This document shows positions 46,440 to 56,369 of a stretch of 64,000 nt of DNA, piece after piece. Each line of letters starts with the position of its first letter. Position 1 is the stretch's first letter. The position numbers were made by a program, and so were the translations under genes. The notes under the pieces were generated by a model. That model ran no database searches. It saw only the letters and a program-made list of their open reading frames with translations, and had not been told where the DNA came from. The DNA comes from Ruminiclostridium cellobioparum subsp. termitidis CT1112 (GTDB lineage Bacteria; Bacillota; Clostridia; Acetivibrionales; DSM-1351). Location of the stretch: positions 1-64,000 of the forward strand of contig NZ_AORV01000066.1 of assembly GCF_000350485.1 (NCBI RefSeq). The letters run 5' to 3'.

Positions 46440-47087
46440 TTAATCCCAGATTATTAATCTTACCGGAGTAGGATTATATGCATTACAGGGATTATTCAGC
46501 TGAGGACAATTACTAATAAGTACCATGGTATTTTCCAGGGCTTTCACCTCCACATAATTGCCCGGTGCTGATATTCCGTCGTCAAATTTAAAACCTCCAT
46601 CTTTTGTAACAGGAACATTCATAAAAAAGTTTATGTTGGGTGCCAGATCTCTTTTAGCAAGTCCTGCAGGTTTTTTAGCCAGCTGCAGCATGAAGCTGTC
46701 CCTGCAGTTGTGCATATAAATTTTTTCTCTTGCATATCTGACAGTATTGCTTTGGGATGAACAGGCACCTCCTATGGTATCATGTCTGCCGGTAAGATCC
46801 GCAACAATCTCAAGCAGAGGTTTTCCGGATTCTGCTCTCAATATGCTTCCGGTTGTCAGATAAATGTTCTCCTGTGCGGTGATTGTTGCAATTGCTCCGT
46901 AGTGATCTTCAGGATTCGTCATGTCATAAAAGGTGGTGTCAACTGCCTGATTTCCCTCCAGATCGATTATTCGGAAGATTTGTCCGGGCTTCAGTTCATG
47001 CATCCAGCCCTCTCCGGCCGGTAATATATAATCATATATGGCATCTTCAAGTTCCAATATGCTTTCTTTTCTTACAAATCCGTTCAT
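46440..47087 (-). CDS. DUF1989 protein, UAAP2-type (carboxyguanidine deiminase subunit)
   Basis: The 215-residue protein belongs to the urea-amidolyase-associated DUF1989 family. Conserved pieces are PAGEGWMHELKPGQ, IDLEGNQAVDT, GRHDTIGGACSSQSN and the final NNPCNAYNPTPVR; the Cys/His pair is expected to bind a metal. Proteins of this family, in UAAP1/UAAP2 pairs, are now known as carboxyguanidine deiminase subunits (CgdAB). The AGGAGG site is 8 nt upstream. A paralogue is at 58677-59327. Confidence 0.88.
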   Translation of the reverse strand: MNGFVRKESILELEDAIYDYILPAGEGWMHELKPGQIFRIIDLEGNQAVDTTFYDMTNPEDHYGAIATITAQENIYLTTGSILRAESGKPLLEIVADLTGRHDTIGGACSSQSNTVRYAREKIYMHNCRDSFMLQLAKKPAGLAKRDLAPNINFFMNVPVTKDGGFKFDDGISAPGNYVEVKALENTMVLISNCPQLNNPCNAYNPTPVRLIIWD

Positions 47088-47114
47088 TTTTCCATCCTCC
47101 TTTTTGTACCGTGT

Positions 47115-47834
47115 TCATAAACCCATAAGATTATAATAATCCCAGGTATTTTGAAAAGCACGGTAGTTTTCCGGCCTGAAATTGACACACTCATCCTGCA
47201 GATCAGCGGCCGGTGCATCATAAACCTCCAGCATAACAGGTACGGATGGGTAGGTTTTTCTCTTATCAAGCGGATTTGGTGTATTTGACAGGATAATAAT
47301 TATTTCCATTTCCGTTCTGAGAGTAAAGGTTGAACCTTCCTTGCAATGGCCTGTTTCATAATGCATGCTGCCATCGTCCTCACAATAGACCTTTGAAAAG
47401 ACATTGATACAAGGTACCAGATCCCGGGCTCCCATTCCGTTTCTAACCAGCTCAACCAAAAAGTTTTCTTCACCGCTTTTCAGCCATTCGTTTCTGCAGT
47501 TCTGGTAATTTGTCGATCCGTATCTTTCATCGGTGAGTCTACGGGAGGTATAACCGCACAGGGTATCATGCCAGCCAAGGCGGTCTTCAACTATGCTGGC
47601 CAGGACTCTTCCGTTATCGCTCATCAGAATATTTCCCCTTTTGAGATGAGCCGTATATTGTGCCTTCAGTGTATCGGGCATATTATAACGTTCCGAGGTA
47701 TCCCTCATATTATACAAAAGCATTGAAACATTGGCATCAGGCCCAAGTGCTTTAAAGTGAATATACTTTCCTCTTCCTATATTGCCCGACCATTTTTCCC
47801 CGGGTAGCAGCTTCTTATTCCAAATCTGTTTCAT
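47115..47834 (-). CDS. DUF1989 protein, UAAP1-type (carboxyguanidine deiminase subunit)
   Basis: The 239-residue protein is the larger partner of the pair. It shows KWSGNIGRGKYIHFKAL, YNMPDTLKAQYTAHLKRG, GWHDTLCGY (metal-site Cys/His), and SNTPNPLDKRKTYPSVPV. It lies between the allophanate hydrolase and its UAAP2 partner, each with a strong ribosome site. Together they should deiminate carboxyguanidine to allophanate. Paralogue at 59346-60065. Confidence 0.88.
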   Translation of the reverse strand: MKQIWNKKLLPGEKWSGNIGRGKYIHFKALGPDANVSMLLYNMRDTSERYNMPDTLKAQYTAHLKRGNILMSDNGRVLASIVEDRLGWHDTLCGYTSRRLTDERYGSTNYQNCRNEWLKSGEENFLVELVRNGMGARDLVPCINVFSKVYCEDDGSMHYETGHCKEGSTFTLRTEMEIIIILSNTPNPLDKRKTYPSVPVMLEVYDAPAADLQDECVNFRPENYRAFQNTWDYYNLMGL

Positions 47835-47847
47835 ATTGCCACCTCCA

Positions 47848-49593
47848 TTAATTTATCGCTGCCGCATTTCTCCAGCCTGCGTATTTTGTTATGTCCTCAC
47901 TTAATTTTTCCATATAGCCTTCACAAATAAAGCCTATAACCTCCTGTCCATCCTCCAGTTGTACCAGCCCCAGACCCAACGGTGCTTTTATGCAGTTCAG
48001 AAAGTAACCAAGATTTTTGGTAGGTATACTCCATAATTCCACATCAATGCTTCCGCCATTGGATGGAACTTTTACAAGGCCCGGTTTTGAAGGAGTTGTC
48101 GGCAGCTTGAGCAGTTTGTATACCGGTGCGGTTTTTGCTTCTTTTACAAAATGTGCATTTAGGGTGGTTAATTGGGGCTCAAGCTGGAAACCTCTCATGT
48201 GTAGACCACAAACAGCTATATTGGTGATTTCCTCCTCGGAATCGTTCAACTGATACAGGCTGGCAATACCAAAATTAAAGCCCTCACAATTATCAAGAGC
48301 AAAGCTTGTCACACCAAAGGGAACACCTTCTTCAACCCATCCTGCCTGAAAATCCAGAGCAGTTAAACCCAAAAGATTACAATGATTTGTATATAGTCCC
48401 AGGTTGCTGTTTGTTTTTATGGGATCCCTGTTAACCTGCTCCCTTGTATAGGTTCCTCCAACTGTGGGAAGAACAAGCACTGCATTATGCAGTAATTTTT
48501 TTACCATAACCTTAATTTGGCCTAACCTGTGCATTGCCTTAAATACCGAATCAGCCCTGAGGTCATTTTTAGCTCCGCTCTTTAGTATGGCTTCTGTCAC
48601 CTTGACCATACCCTCACCCTTGTTCTTTTCAATGAAACTTCCTAAGGATGCCCATCTTTCGGCTATCCATGGGCCATCATACAGGATTGAGGCAGCTTCG
48701 GAAAAAAGTGAGTAATCAATGAATTCAACAGGAATGTTAAGCAGTTTGATTTTATCAATTACGGTCCTCCACTTTTTTCTGTAGCCTTTTTCATATGGAC
48801 CGAAAAACTCAAGGTCTCCGGCGGGTATACAAATCTTTTCGGGAATAGTTTTGTATATGGGTTTTGAAGGCCTTGACCATGGGTTTTCGCTGTCAAACAC
48901 CCGCACTACTCTGTCCACAGCTATGGCATCTTCAAGATTGTGTGTGAATACCGTCACACAATCCAATGAAGCACAGGCAGGTACCACTCCCCTGGTAGAC
49001 CATGCGCCCATACTGGACTTCAGCCCCACAAGATTATTGAGAGCGGCAGGCACTCTGCCCGAGCCTGCAGTGTCGGTTCCAAGTGAAAAAGCCGCCAGTC
49101 CCATTGCAACGCTTACTGCAGAACCTGAACTTGAACCTCCGCTTATAAGCTCACCCTTCAGGGAATTGTGGGTCTCACCGAACAGGCTTCTGGTCCCCAC
49201 AAGCCCTGTTGCGAACTGATCCAGATTTGTTTTTCCCAGAGGTATAGCGCCCGCCTCAAGCAGCAGCCTCACTACGTCCGAACTCTCCCCCGGCGTATAT
49301 TTATACTCCTCACAGCCGGCCGTGGTAGGAATTCCCTCGAGATCGATATTATCTTTAATGGCAAAGGGTATTCCCCATAGTGGTACAAGATTTTTATCCA
49401 TTTTCTTCAGCTTATCTAAATATGGCTTTATTTCATCCATGGAGGGCTTTTTAATCCAAATATTCATTTCTACCGTGTTTTCCACTCTTTTTATAATCTC
49501 ACTGCAGACATCCACAGGGCTGAAAATACCTCTCTTATAGCCATCTTTTAAATAAGAAATTGTAAGTTTTTTGCTTATATCTTTTTTTTGCAT
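47848..49593 (-). CDS. atzF: Allophanate hydrolase (AtzF type)
   Basis: The 581-residue amidase-signature enzyme splits allophanate to CO2 and ammonia. The Lys/cis-Ser/Ser triad is visible in IPFAIKDNID (K80), SGGSSSGSA (S154/S155) and TDTAGSGRVPA (S178). A C-terminal allophanate-hydrolase domain (after about 450) follows the amidase domain, as in AtzF. The start at 49593 has AGGAGG 6 nt upstream; the frame to 49611 overlaps the carboxylase stop. It directly follows the carboxylase gene, matching the two halves of urea amidolyase. Confidence 0.93.
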   Translation of the reverse strand: MQKKDISKKLTISYLKDGYKRGIFSPVDVCSEIIKRVENTVEMNIWIKKPSMDEIKPYLDKLKKMDKNLVPLWGIPFAIKDNIDLEGIPTTAGCEEYKYTPGESSDVVRLLLEAGAIPLGKTNLDQFATGLVGTRSLFGETHNSLKGELISGGSSSGSAVSVAMGLAAFSLGTDTAGSGRVPAALNNLVGLKSSMGAWSTRGVVPACASLDCVTVFTHNLEDAIAVDRVVRVFDSENPWSRPSKPIYKTIPEKICIPAGDLEFFGPYEKGYRKKWRTVIDKIKLLNIPVEFIDYSLFSEAASILYDGPWIAERWASLGSFIEKNKGEGMVKVTEAILKSGAKNDLRADSVFKAMHRLGQIKVMVKKLLHNAVLVLPTVGGTYTREQVNRDPIKTNSNLGLYTNHCNLLGLTALDFQAGWVEEGVPFGVTSFALDNCEGFNFGIASLYQLNDSEEEITNIAVCGLHMRGFQLEPQLTTLNAHFVKEAKTAPVYKLLKLPTTPSKPGLVKVPSNGGSIDVELWSIPTKNLGYFLNCIKAPLGLGLVQLEDGQEVIGFICEGYMEKLSEDITKYAGWRNAAAIN

Positions 49594-49603
49594 ACAATTC
49601 CTC

Positions 49604-52600
49604 CTATCCAATAGTCACCAGTAATTGCCCGCCGACTACTTCCTCAGTCTCTTTAACATAAATATTCAAGACAACTCCATCGCAGGGTGTAACCTGTTCA
49701 AATTCCATTTTCATGCTCTCTTCAACAATAAGCACATCTCCCTTTTCTACTTTATCACCGGGTTTGACCAATATCTTCCACACACTGGCCGGCATATTTG
49801 AATTTACCGCCGTTGCACCTTCAGGAATATCTATTGCTTTTGCTTCAGTCTCTCCATGTGAGGAAACAAATTCGTCAAGTCCATTTTCCTTCCACATGAT
49901 CTTTTCTGCATTAAAGGCTGATATCTGCTGCTTTTTGAATACCCTTGTCTCGGTTTCAATTGATTTGAGATATTTCAAATACTCTCCATAATCGAATTCC
50001 GTTTCTTCAACCTGGACTTCATAACGCCCTCTCAGGAAATCTTCTCTGATTTTCAGCAGTTCTTCGGAGGTTACCGGATAGAAGCGTATCTGGTCAAAGA
50101 AGTTCAGCAGCCATGGTTTTCCCTTTTCAAAGTTTTTGGTTGACCGTACCGGATTCCATGTCTGAATGGTTCTTCCCACCAGTTGGTATCCTCCTGGCCC
50201 CTCCATGCCGTAAATGCCCATATACGCACCGCCAATGCCCACGGCATTTTCAGGAGTCCAGGTCCTGGCCGGATTGTATTTTGTAGTTACAAGCCTTTGT
50301 CTGGGATCAAGAGGTATGCATACCGGCGCTCCCAGGTAGACATCACCAAGGCCCATAACTATATATGTAGCAGAGTAGAGTATTTCCCTGACCTTTTCGG
50401 TACTCTCCAATCCGTTTATTCTTCTGATAAATTCAATATTACTTGGACACCATGGTGCATTTGGTCTTACATTCTGATAATATCTCTCGACTGCAAGCTG
50501 TGCGCTGGCATCGTTCCAGGACAGAGGCATCCTTATGATTCTTGATTTCACTTTAAAGCTGTCAAGATTTTTGATGCGGCTGTCCAATTCCACTACTTTG
50601 TCTGCCAGCTTTCTGACCGACATTTTTCTTGAGTCTATATGAATCTGCAGTGAACGGATGCCGGGGGTTACGTCAGTCAGCGGTATACCGCTGTCGGCCT
50701 TGATCAACTCCATCAATGCATGTACCCTTATTCTGAGTCTTAATTCAATTTCCATTTCACCATATTCAACAAGCATATACTCGTCACCGGCGCACCTGAT
50801 AACCAAGGCATCCTGCCTGTTATCCCTCAGATTAACCAAAACCGGATAAGTATTGTCAAGCCCGCTTTCATGTTTTAATACCGGCAGACTGCTTCTTTTT
50901 CCAGCAGTAATTCCTTCAAGGAATACCTCCTGACTGTTTCTAAGGCTCTCGGCAGTTTCTAATGAAATCAATCTAAATCTTACAGTATTTCCCGGTCTTA
51001 ACTGCCCGGTCTTCCAAAGCTCTGCCGAGGGAATGGTGCAAGGACATACAAACCCTCCTAGACTCGGTCCGTCCGGCCCGAGAATAATCGGCATATCACC
51101 TGTCAGGTCGATTGTTCCGACTGCATAGGCTGTGTCATGGATATTGGAGGGGTGAAGGCCTGCCTCTCCGCCATCCTCCCTCTTCCATAAAGGAGTTGGG
51201 CCTAACAGCCTTACACCCGTCCTGTCACTGTTGAAATGCACCTTCCACTCCGCAGAGGTCAGCTGTTCAAGATATTCCAGCTTTAAAAATTCCCCGGTAC
51301 AGTGTGGTCCCGGTATTACTCCGATCTCCCATACCTCACCGTATTGAGGGAGGGTTTCCTTATCAAAAGAATGGCATTTATCATTCCCGGCTTTATTAAT
51401 ATGTATCAAATCTCCGGTGCGCAAGGTTCTTCCGCTGTGGCCTCCAAAGCCGCCAAGGGTAAAAGTTGCTGCACTTCCCATTATTTTTGGAACATTGAAC
51501 CCTCCTTTTACCAATAAATATGACCTCATACCGTTTACAGCCTCTCCAAGCTCAAGGATCTGACCTGCTTCAACCTTCACCGGTTCATACATTGAAATGG
51601 GGTTACCGTCCAGCCTTGGATTCATATTTGCACCGGTCAGGCATATGACTGCAAAATCCCTGAATTTATATTTACCTCCCTTAAGTGTAAATTCAATTCC
51701 GCTTGCATCAGCCTTATTGCCCAATATCCTGTTACCGATCCGGAAGGCAAAATTGTCCATCGGCCCGCTTGGCGGGACTCCTATATCCCAGTAACCCAAT
51801 CTGGCAGGATAGTCCTGAACTGTTGTCTGAATTCCACCTTCCAGAACTTCAAGCTTTTGTTCCCTATAATTGAACTGATCAAGCATATGTGTATATAAAT
51901 CACCTGATGAGTATGTTTCAGTGTTAATAACTTCTTTTATATAGTCCAGACCGGTGGTCACACCATAGATCCCTGTCTCATTGATAACGCTGTTCAGCTT
52001 TTCTATGGCGTCTTTTCTGTTATCTGCTCCTACTATGATCTTGGCCAGCAATGGATCATAGAATGGAGAAACAACCGTATTATCCTGTATCCAGGTTTCA
52101 ACCCTTGAAAGTTCCGAAAAAAATACTTTGTCGATTTTACCTCCACTGGGAGCAAAATTTCTCAGGGCATCTTCGGCGTAAATCCTTGCCTGAATGCTAT
52201 GGCCTGAGGGCTTACCAAAAAGTGAAGCCAGGTTTTTAAGTTTACCTGCCGCTTCTTTTATCATCCATTCAACCAGGTCGATCCCCAGTACTTCTTCGGT
52301 TACTCCGTGTTCAACCTGCAATCTGGTATTTACTTCAAGAAAATAAAATTTGCTGCTTTCGGTATCATATAAGAATTCAACAGTGCCCGCACTTCTGTAG
52401 CCAACTTCCAGAGCCAGATTTCTTGCGGCTTCCATCATCAGTTTTCTCGTTTCCTCCGATATTCCCGGGGCAGGACATTCTTCTATGACTTTTTGGTTTC
52501 TCCTTTGCACCGAACAGTCCCTTTCTGCAAGAGCAACCACTTCTCCGTACTCATTTCCGAAAATCTGTACTTCTATATGACGGGCTTTTTTAAGATATTT

Positions 52601-53197
52601 TTCCAAAAACAAGCCATCATTCTTAAAATTATTTTCTGCTAAATACCTGCAGGAATCATAGGCAGCCCGTAAAGCTTTCTCATCATCGCAGACACGCATT
52701 CCTATGCCTCCACCTCCTGCCGTACTCTTGAGTATTACAGGGTAACCCAATTCCTTCCCAACAGCAGCCGCCTCTTCAACATCTTTCAGGAGACCTGTCC
52801 CCTCCAGCATCGGGACACCTGCTTTCAACGCAATTTCCCTTGCCGAATGCTTGAGGCCGAAAATTTCCATTTGCTCTGGAGTTGGTCCGATAAATACTAT
52901 GCCATTCTCGGCACATTTTCTGGCAAAATCACTGTTTTCGCTTAAAAAACCGTAACCGGGGTGAATTGCTTCGGCCTTTGTCTCTTTTGCTATCTTTATC
53001 AATAAATCTGCATTTAAATAGTTCTCCTTAACCGAGCCATCACCGATATTTATCGCCTCATCAGCTCTGTCTGCATGCAGACTGTCCTGATCCGCTTTTG
53101 AATAAACAGCAACTGACTTTATATTCATCCTCTTCAAGGTTTTTTCTATTCGTACCGCAATAGCGCCGCGATTTGCAATTAAAACTTTCCTGAACAT
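49604..53197 (-). CDS. Biotin-dependent urea/guanidine carboxylase
   Basis: The 1197-residue enzyme starts with a biotin carboxylase domain (1-450; FRKVLIANRGAIAVRI, the KSTAGGGGIGMR nucleotide loop, EVNTRLQVEHGVTEE). KipA/KipI-like carboxyltransferase halves follow (about 460-1040; GGIQTTVQDYPARLGYWDIGVPPSGPMDNFAFR in the first, GIGGAYMGIYGMEGPGGYQLVGRT in the second). The C-terminal biotinyl domain has the lysine in EESMKMEF (K1163). It is ATP- and bicarbonate-dependent. Neighbouring DUF1989 genes point to guanidine rather than urea as substrate; motif reading cannot decide. Confidence 0.93.
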   Translation of the reverse strand: MFRKVLIANRGAIAVRIEKTLKRMNIKSVAVYSKADQDSLHADRADEAINIGDGSVKENYLNADLLIKIAKETKAEAIHPGYGFLSENSDFARKCAENGIVFIGPTPEQMEIFGLKHSAREIALKAGVPMLEGTGLLKDVEEAAAVGKELGYPVILKSTAGGGGIGMRVCDDEKALRAAYDSCRYLAENNFKNDGLFLEKYLKKARHIEVQIFGNEYGEVVALAERDCSVQRRNQKVIEECPAPGISEETRKLMMEAARNLALEVGYRSAGTVEFLYDTESSKFYFLEVNTRLQVEHGVTEEVLGIDLVEWMIKEAAGKLKNLASLFGKPSGHSIQARIYAEDALRNFAPSGGKIDKVFFSELSRVETWIQDNTVVSPFYDPLLAKIIVGADNRKDAIEKLNSVINETGIYGVTTGLDYIKEVINTETYSSGDLYTHMLDQFNYREQKLEVLEGGIQTTVQDYPARLGYWDIGVPPSGPMDNFAFRIGNRILGNKADASGIEFTLKGGKYKFRDFAVICLTGANMNPRLDGNPISMYEPVKVEAGQILELGEAVNGMRSYLLVKGGFNVPKIMGSAATFTLGGFGGHSGRTLRTGDLIHINKAGNDKCHSFDKETLPQYGEVWEIGVIPGPHCTGEFLKLEYLEQLTSAEWKVHFNSDRTGVRLLGPTPLWKREDGGEAGLHPSNIHDTAYAVGTIDLTGDMPIILGPDGPSLGGFVCPCTIPSAELWKTGQLRPGNTVRFRLISLETAESLRNSQEVFLEGITAGKRSSLPVLKHESGLDNTYPVLVNLRDNRQDALVIRCAGDEYMLVEYGEMEIELRLRIRVHALMELIKADSGIPLTDVTPGIRSLQIHIDSRKMSVRKLADKVVELDSRIKNLDSFKVKSRIIRMPLSWNDASAQLAVERYYQNVRPNAPWCPSNIEFIRRINGLESTEKVREILYSATYIVMGLGDVYLGAPVCIPLDPRQRLVTTKYNPARTWTPENAVGIGGAYMGIYGMEGPGGYQLVGRTIQTWNPVRSTKNFEKGKPWLLNFFDQIRFYPVTSEELLKIREDFLRGRYEVQVEETEFDYGEYLKYLKSIETETRVFKKQQISAFNAEKIMWKENGLDEFVSSHGETEAKAIDIPEGATAVNSNMPASVWKILVKPGDKVEKGDVLIVEESMKMEFEQVTPCDGVVLNIYVKETEEVVGGQLLVTIG

Positions 53198-53227
53198 ACT
53201 GCTTGTTCCTCCTTCATTTGTAATGAA

Positions 53228-54076
53228 TTACAGTTCGTCTTCATCCAATCCGCTGTGTAGTATAGTGTTGATATTTTTCCTTATGCGTATGAATTCCGGC
53301 GTATCCTTAATATCCAAGGTCCGCTTATGATCAAGATAAACCGGTATATCCGCAATAATTCTGCCTGGTCTGGAGCTCATTACATAAACTCTTTGCGATA
53401 AAAATACGGCTTCTTCTATATCATGGGTTATAAATATAATTGTAGGCTTTTCCACCTGCCATATTTGTCTCAGACAAAGCTGCATATTGGCTTTTGTCTG
53501 AGGATCCAGCGCTCCGAAGGGCTCATCCATAAGAAGTACTTCAGGATTATTTGCCAAAGACCTTGCAATTGCAACCCTTTGCTTCATTCCACCCGACAGC
53601 TGGTTTGGCAGGGATTTTCTGAATTGAGTCAGCCCGATCAGTTCAAGATATTTGTCTACAATTTTGTCAGCCTCTTTTACAGGCATCTTCTTTATTTTCA
53701 GGCCAAACCGGATATTCTCTTCAACCGTCATCCAGGGAAACAGGGTATAGGTCTGAAAAACCATTCCCCTGTCTGCTCCGGGCCCGTCCAATATTCTGTC
53801 GTTTAGAATGATAGAACCTGATGTGATATCATCCAATCCTCCTATCATTCTTATAAGAGTTGATTTTCCACAGCCCGAAGGACCAACGATACTCACAAAT
53901 TCGTTATCAAGAATTTCGAAATCCACATTGTCTATGGCAAGAATATCGTGTTTTTTGGATTTATATATCCTGGTTACGCCCTTACCATATATCTTGCTCC
54001 TGGAAACTCTTGCTTCAAGCCTGTTTCCGGCCTTATCATCCGTAATGGTTTCCTGTTTCTTTTTGAAAAGCATCAT
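53228..54076 (-). CDS. NitT/TauT-type ABC transporter ATP-binding protein
   Basis: The 282-residue ATPase has a Walker A (GPSGCGKST), Q-loop (VFQTYTLFPWM), signature LSGGMKQR, Walker B (VLLMDEPFGALD) and H-loop (FITHD), plus SsuB/TauB-style SRPGRIIADIPV. The ATG at 54076 overlaps the permease stop (ATGA) and has GGGGGG 5 nt upstream. It should energise uptake of the carboxylase substrate. Confidence 0.93.
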   Translation of the reverse strand: MMLFKKKQETITDDKAGNRLEARVSRSKIYGKGVTRIYKSKKHDILAIDNVDFEILDNEFVSIVGPSGCGKSTLIRMIGGLDDITSGSIILNDRILDGPGADRGMVFQTYTLFPWMTVEENIRFGLKIKKMPVKEADKIVDKYLELIGLTQFRKSLPNQLSGGMKQRVAIARSLANNPEVLLMDEPFGALDPQTKANMQLCLRQIWQVEKPTIIFITHDIEEAVFLSQRVYVMSSRPGRIIADIPVYLDHKRTLDIKDTPEFIRIRKNINTILHSGLDEDEL

Positions 54077-54867
54077 TTTATCCCCCCTTCTGCCCATGGA
54101 AATAAGCGTTTGCTGATCAAACCAAAAGATCTGTCAATGATAAGCCCCAGAAGTCCGATTACCAGGATTCCCGAAAATATAGCAGGTGTCTTCAGGTATC
54201 TCTGCGCTTTCAAGATGGTATAGCCAAGACCCGAATTTGCTGCCACAAGCTCAGCGACCACCAGATAAGTCCATGCCCATCCCATCATCATTCTTAATGA
54301 ATCCATCATTCGCGGAAGCATGGCTGGTATCATAACCTTGAACAGTACGCCGATTCTTTTGGCTCCAAGTGTATATGCCGCGTTTATATAATCTTCGGGT
54401 ACACTTCTCACATCATCTGCCACCATCGGAATAAGCTGGAACAGGGTCCCCAGAAAAATAACCGCTATTTTGGCACCTTCACCAATACCCACCCAGATCA
54501 TAATTAATGGAATAAAAGCCGGAACCGGCAAGTATCTCATAAACTCCATCACTGGCTGGATATATGCTTCAAAAACATTGAAGGAGCCAACCAGAATACC
54601 TATCGGTACACCTATTACGGCAGCATACAGGAAGCCCATAAAAATTCTGTAGCAACTGATATAAAGATTTTCCCATATGCTGCCGGTAGTGATATCATTT
54701 ACCAGGAACTTTAATACCTCAAACGGTGAAGAAAGGAAAATACCATTTACAATTTTGAAACTGCATAAAGCCTGCCATATTATAATCAGTATAATAAATG
54801 ATGATAGGGTTATTTTAAAATATAGTTTCGGGTCAATACTCTTTCTGATTCTAAACAAATTATTCAT
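54073..54867 (-). CDS. NitT/TauT-type ABC transporter permease
   Basis: The 264-residue protein has five or six helices and the SsuC/TauC-type EAA loop (INAAYTLGAKRIGVLFKVMIPAMLP). It pairs with the ATPase and the lipoprotein of the same operon to form an importer for a small nitrogen compound. The GAAGGAAG site lies 9-12 nt before the ATG. Confidence 0.92.
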   Translation of the reverse strand: MNNLFRIRKSIDPKLYFKITLSSFIILIIIWQALCSFKIVNGIFLSSPFEVLKFLVNDITTGSIWENLYISCYRIFMGFLYAAVIGVPIGILVGSFNVFEAYIQPVMEFMRYLPVPAFIPLIMIWVGIGEGAKIAVIFLGTLFQLIPMVADDVRSVPEDYINAAYTLGAKRIGVLFKVMIPAMLPRMMDSLRMMMGWAWTYLVVAELVAANSGLGYTILKAQRYLKTPAIFSGILVIGLLGLIIDRSFGLISKRLFPWAEGGIK

Positions 54868-54895
54868 AGTTTTTCACTTCCTTCACCGGGCCGGA

Positions 54896-55960
54896 TTATT
54901 TTTTTGTGTCAGGTACAGGTTTTGACCCTCTTTTTTCAAGTACTTTTTTCAAATATGTACTGTTGAACATTTTCTTAGTGTCATCAGGCACCGAATCTAT
55001 CATTTTTACACTGTGAAGAAACTCTGCAATCCTATTAGTTGTATATGGCAGATAGCTATAGGATTCCGATTCTTGATCCATTGCATCTATACATTCCTGT
55101 ACCGTAAACAGCCTGGAACCGCTCATTGCCACCTTCATCTCATCTTCAGTGATTTCCGCACCCTTTGCCATATCTGCTATTGCCTGTTTTTCATTTGCTA
55201 CGTAAAAATCCATTCCATCAAAGTAAGAATTGATAACTGCCTCTATATCGTCAGGACTGTTCCTTGCCATATCACCGCTGACCAGTAATACATCAGGTAT
55301 AAGACCCGGAGTATTTTCAGAGCTGTACAGAAGCTTACTTCCTTCAAGGGTCTGAGCCTTGCTTAGCGACGGTTCCCACAAACAGGCCGCATCAACTGTT
55401 CCTGCAATAAAAGCCGGGGCGGAATCAGAAATCGACAGATTTACAAAATTTACATCCTTTTCTGTCATTTCCGCCGTCTGTAACGCCTGGAGCAAAAAGA
55501 AATGCTCTATCGTACCGTATTCTGTCGCAACAGACTTTCCCTTCAGGTCACTGATGCTGTTTATGCCTTTTTTGCCCACAAGACCGTCAGCACCGTTTGA
55601 ATTGTCCAGAACCAATACTGTCTCGTATTCTATACCGCTGATGTAAGGTGCTATTGCATCCGGTATGGCCAAGCTTATCATGTCGACTTTTCCGCTGTTA
55701 AAAGCCTGTACGCTGTCGCTGTAAACCGGGAAGTATACCAGTTCAACATTTACGCCATTCTTTTCAAAGAATTTTTCTGCTTGAGGTATATACCAGGTAT
55801 AAAAAGCAGGATATGCTGAAATACCAAGCTTGTATGTTATTGCTGAAACTGCCGAGTCGGATGTATTTGATTTACTTTCACTGCTGCCGCAGCCGGTAAC
55901 AAAACTAGTTAACATAATAATAGTCAATAGTAATGAAACCACCTTTTTTGTTTTTTTCAT
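54896..55960 (-). CDS. NMT1/SsuA-type substrate-binding lipoprotein (urea/guanidine-associated)
   Basis: The 354-residue protein has a lipobox VTGC (Cys24) and the periplasmic-binding fold of the NitT/TauT group. Features such as YPAFYTWYIPQAEKFFEKNGV, GKKGINSISDLKGKSVA and CLWEPSL are typical. It would deliver guanidine, urea or a related compound to the permease. ATG 55960 has GGAG 8 nt upstream; a GTG at 55969 is an alternative. The PII genes lie immediately upstream. Confidence 0.88.
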   Translation of the reverse strand: MKKTKKVVSLLLTIIMLTSFVTGCGSSESKSNTSDSAVSAITYKLGISAYPAFYTWYIPQAEKFFEKNGVNVELVYFPVYSDSVQAFNSGKVDMISLAIPDAIAPYISGIEYETVLVLDNSNGADGLVGKKGINSISDLKGKSVATEYGTIEHFFLLQALQTAEMTEKDVNFVNLSISDSAPAFIAGTVDAACLWEPSLSKAQTLEGSKLLYSSENTPGLIPDVLLVSGDMARNSPDDIEAVINSYFDGMDFYVANEKQAIADMAKGAEITEDEMKVAMSGSRLFTVQECIDAMDQESESYSYLPYTTNRIAEFLHSVKMIDSVPDDTKKMFNSTYLKKVLEKRGSKPVPDTKK

Positions 55961-55999
55961 AAATGTCACTCCTCATTGTTATATTAGTTAGATATTTAG

Positions 56000-56353
56000 T
56001 TAGACCAGAGAATTGTTTCCTTTTTCTCCCGTTCTGATTCTGACACCGTCATCGATATTGATTATAAAAATTTTTCCATCCCCGGCCTTTCCGGTTTTGT
56101 TTACTTTTTTTATTATTTCTACCAATAGCTTTAGATCCTCATCCTGACAGAAAATTTCTATCATTTTCTTTGATACAAAGGGATGACCTGTGTTGCCGTC
56201 TGCCTTTCCGCCTGTTGCAAGACTGAAATCCGCAGGTTTTTTACCTCTACCGATAACATCCTTTACAATCATGGAATAGAAGCCGTTCTCAACAAGCGCA
56301 TCCTTTGTCTTATAGTACATTCTGGGACGAATTATTGTTATGACTTGCTTCAT
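56000..56353 (-). CDS. PII-family nitrogen regulator, NifI2-like
   Basis: The 117-residue protein opens with MKQVITIIRPRMYYKTKDALVENGF and has GRGKK, an unusually Gly-rich T-loop (ADFSLATGGKADGNTGHPF), FVSKKMIEIF and the PII C-terminal ATP/2-oxoglutarate segment TGKAGDGKIFIINID. The second-member pattern of NifI pairs (longer, divergent T-loop, no uridylylation Tyr as in GlnB) fits better than GlnB/GlnK. The start at 56353 has GGGAGG 8 nt upstream. It is probably the partner of the NifI1-like gene 17 nt upstream. Confidence 0.82.
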   Translation of the reverse strand: MKQVITIIRPRMYYKTKDALVENGFYSMIVKDVIGRGKKPADFSLATGGKADGNTGHPFVSKKMIEIFCQDEDLKLLVEIIKKVNKTGKAGDGKIFIINIDDGVRIRTGEKGNNSLV

Positions 56354-56369
56354 CTGAATCACCTCCCCA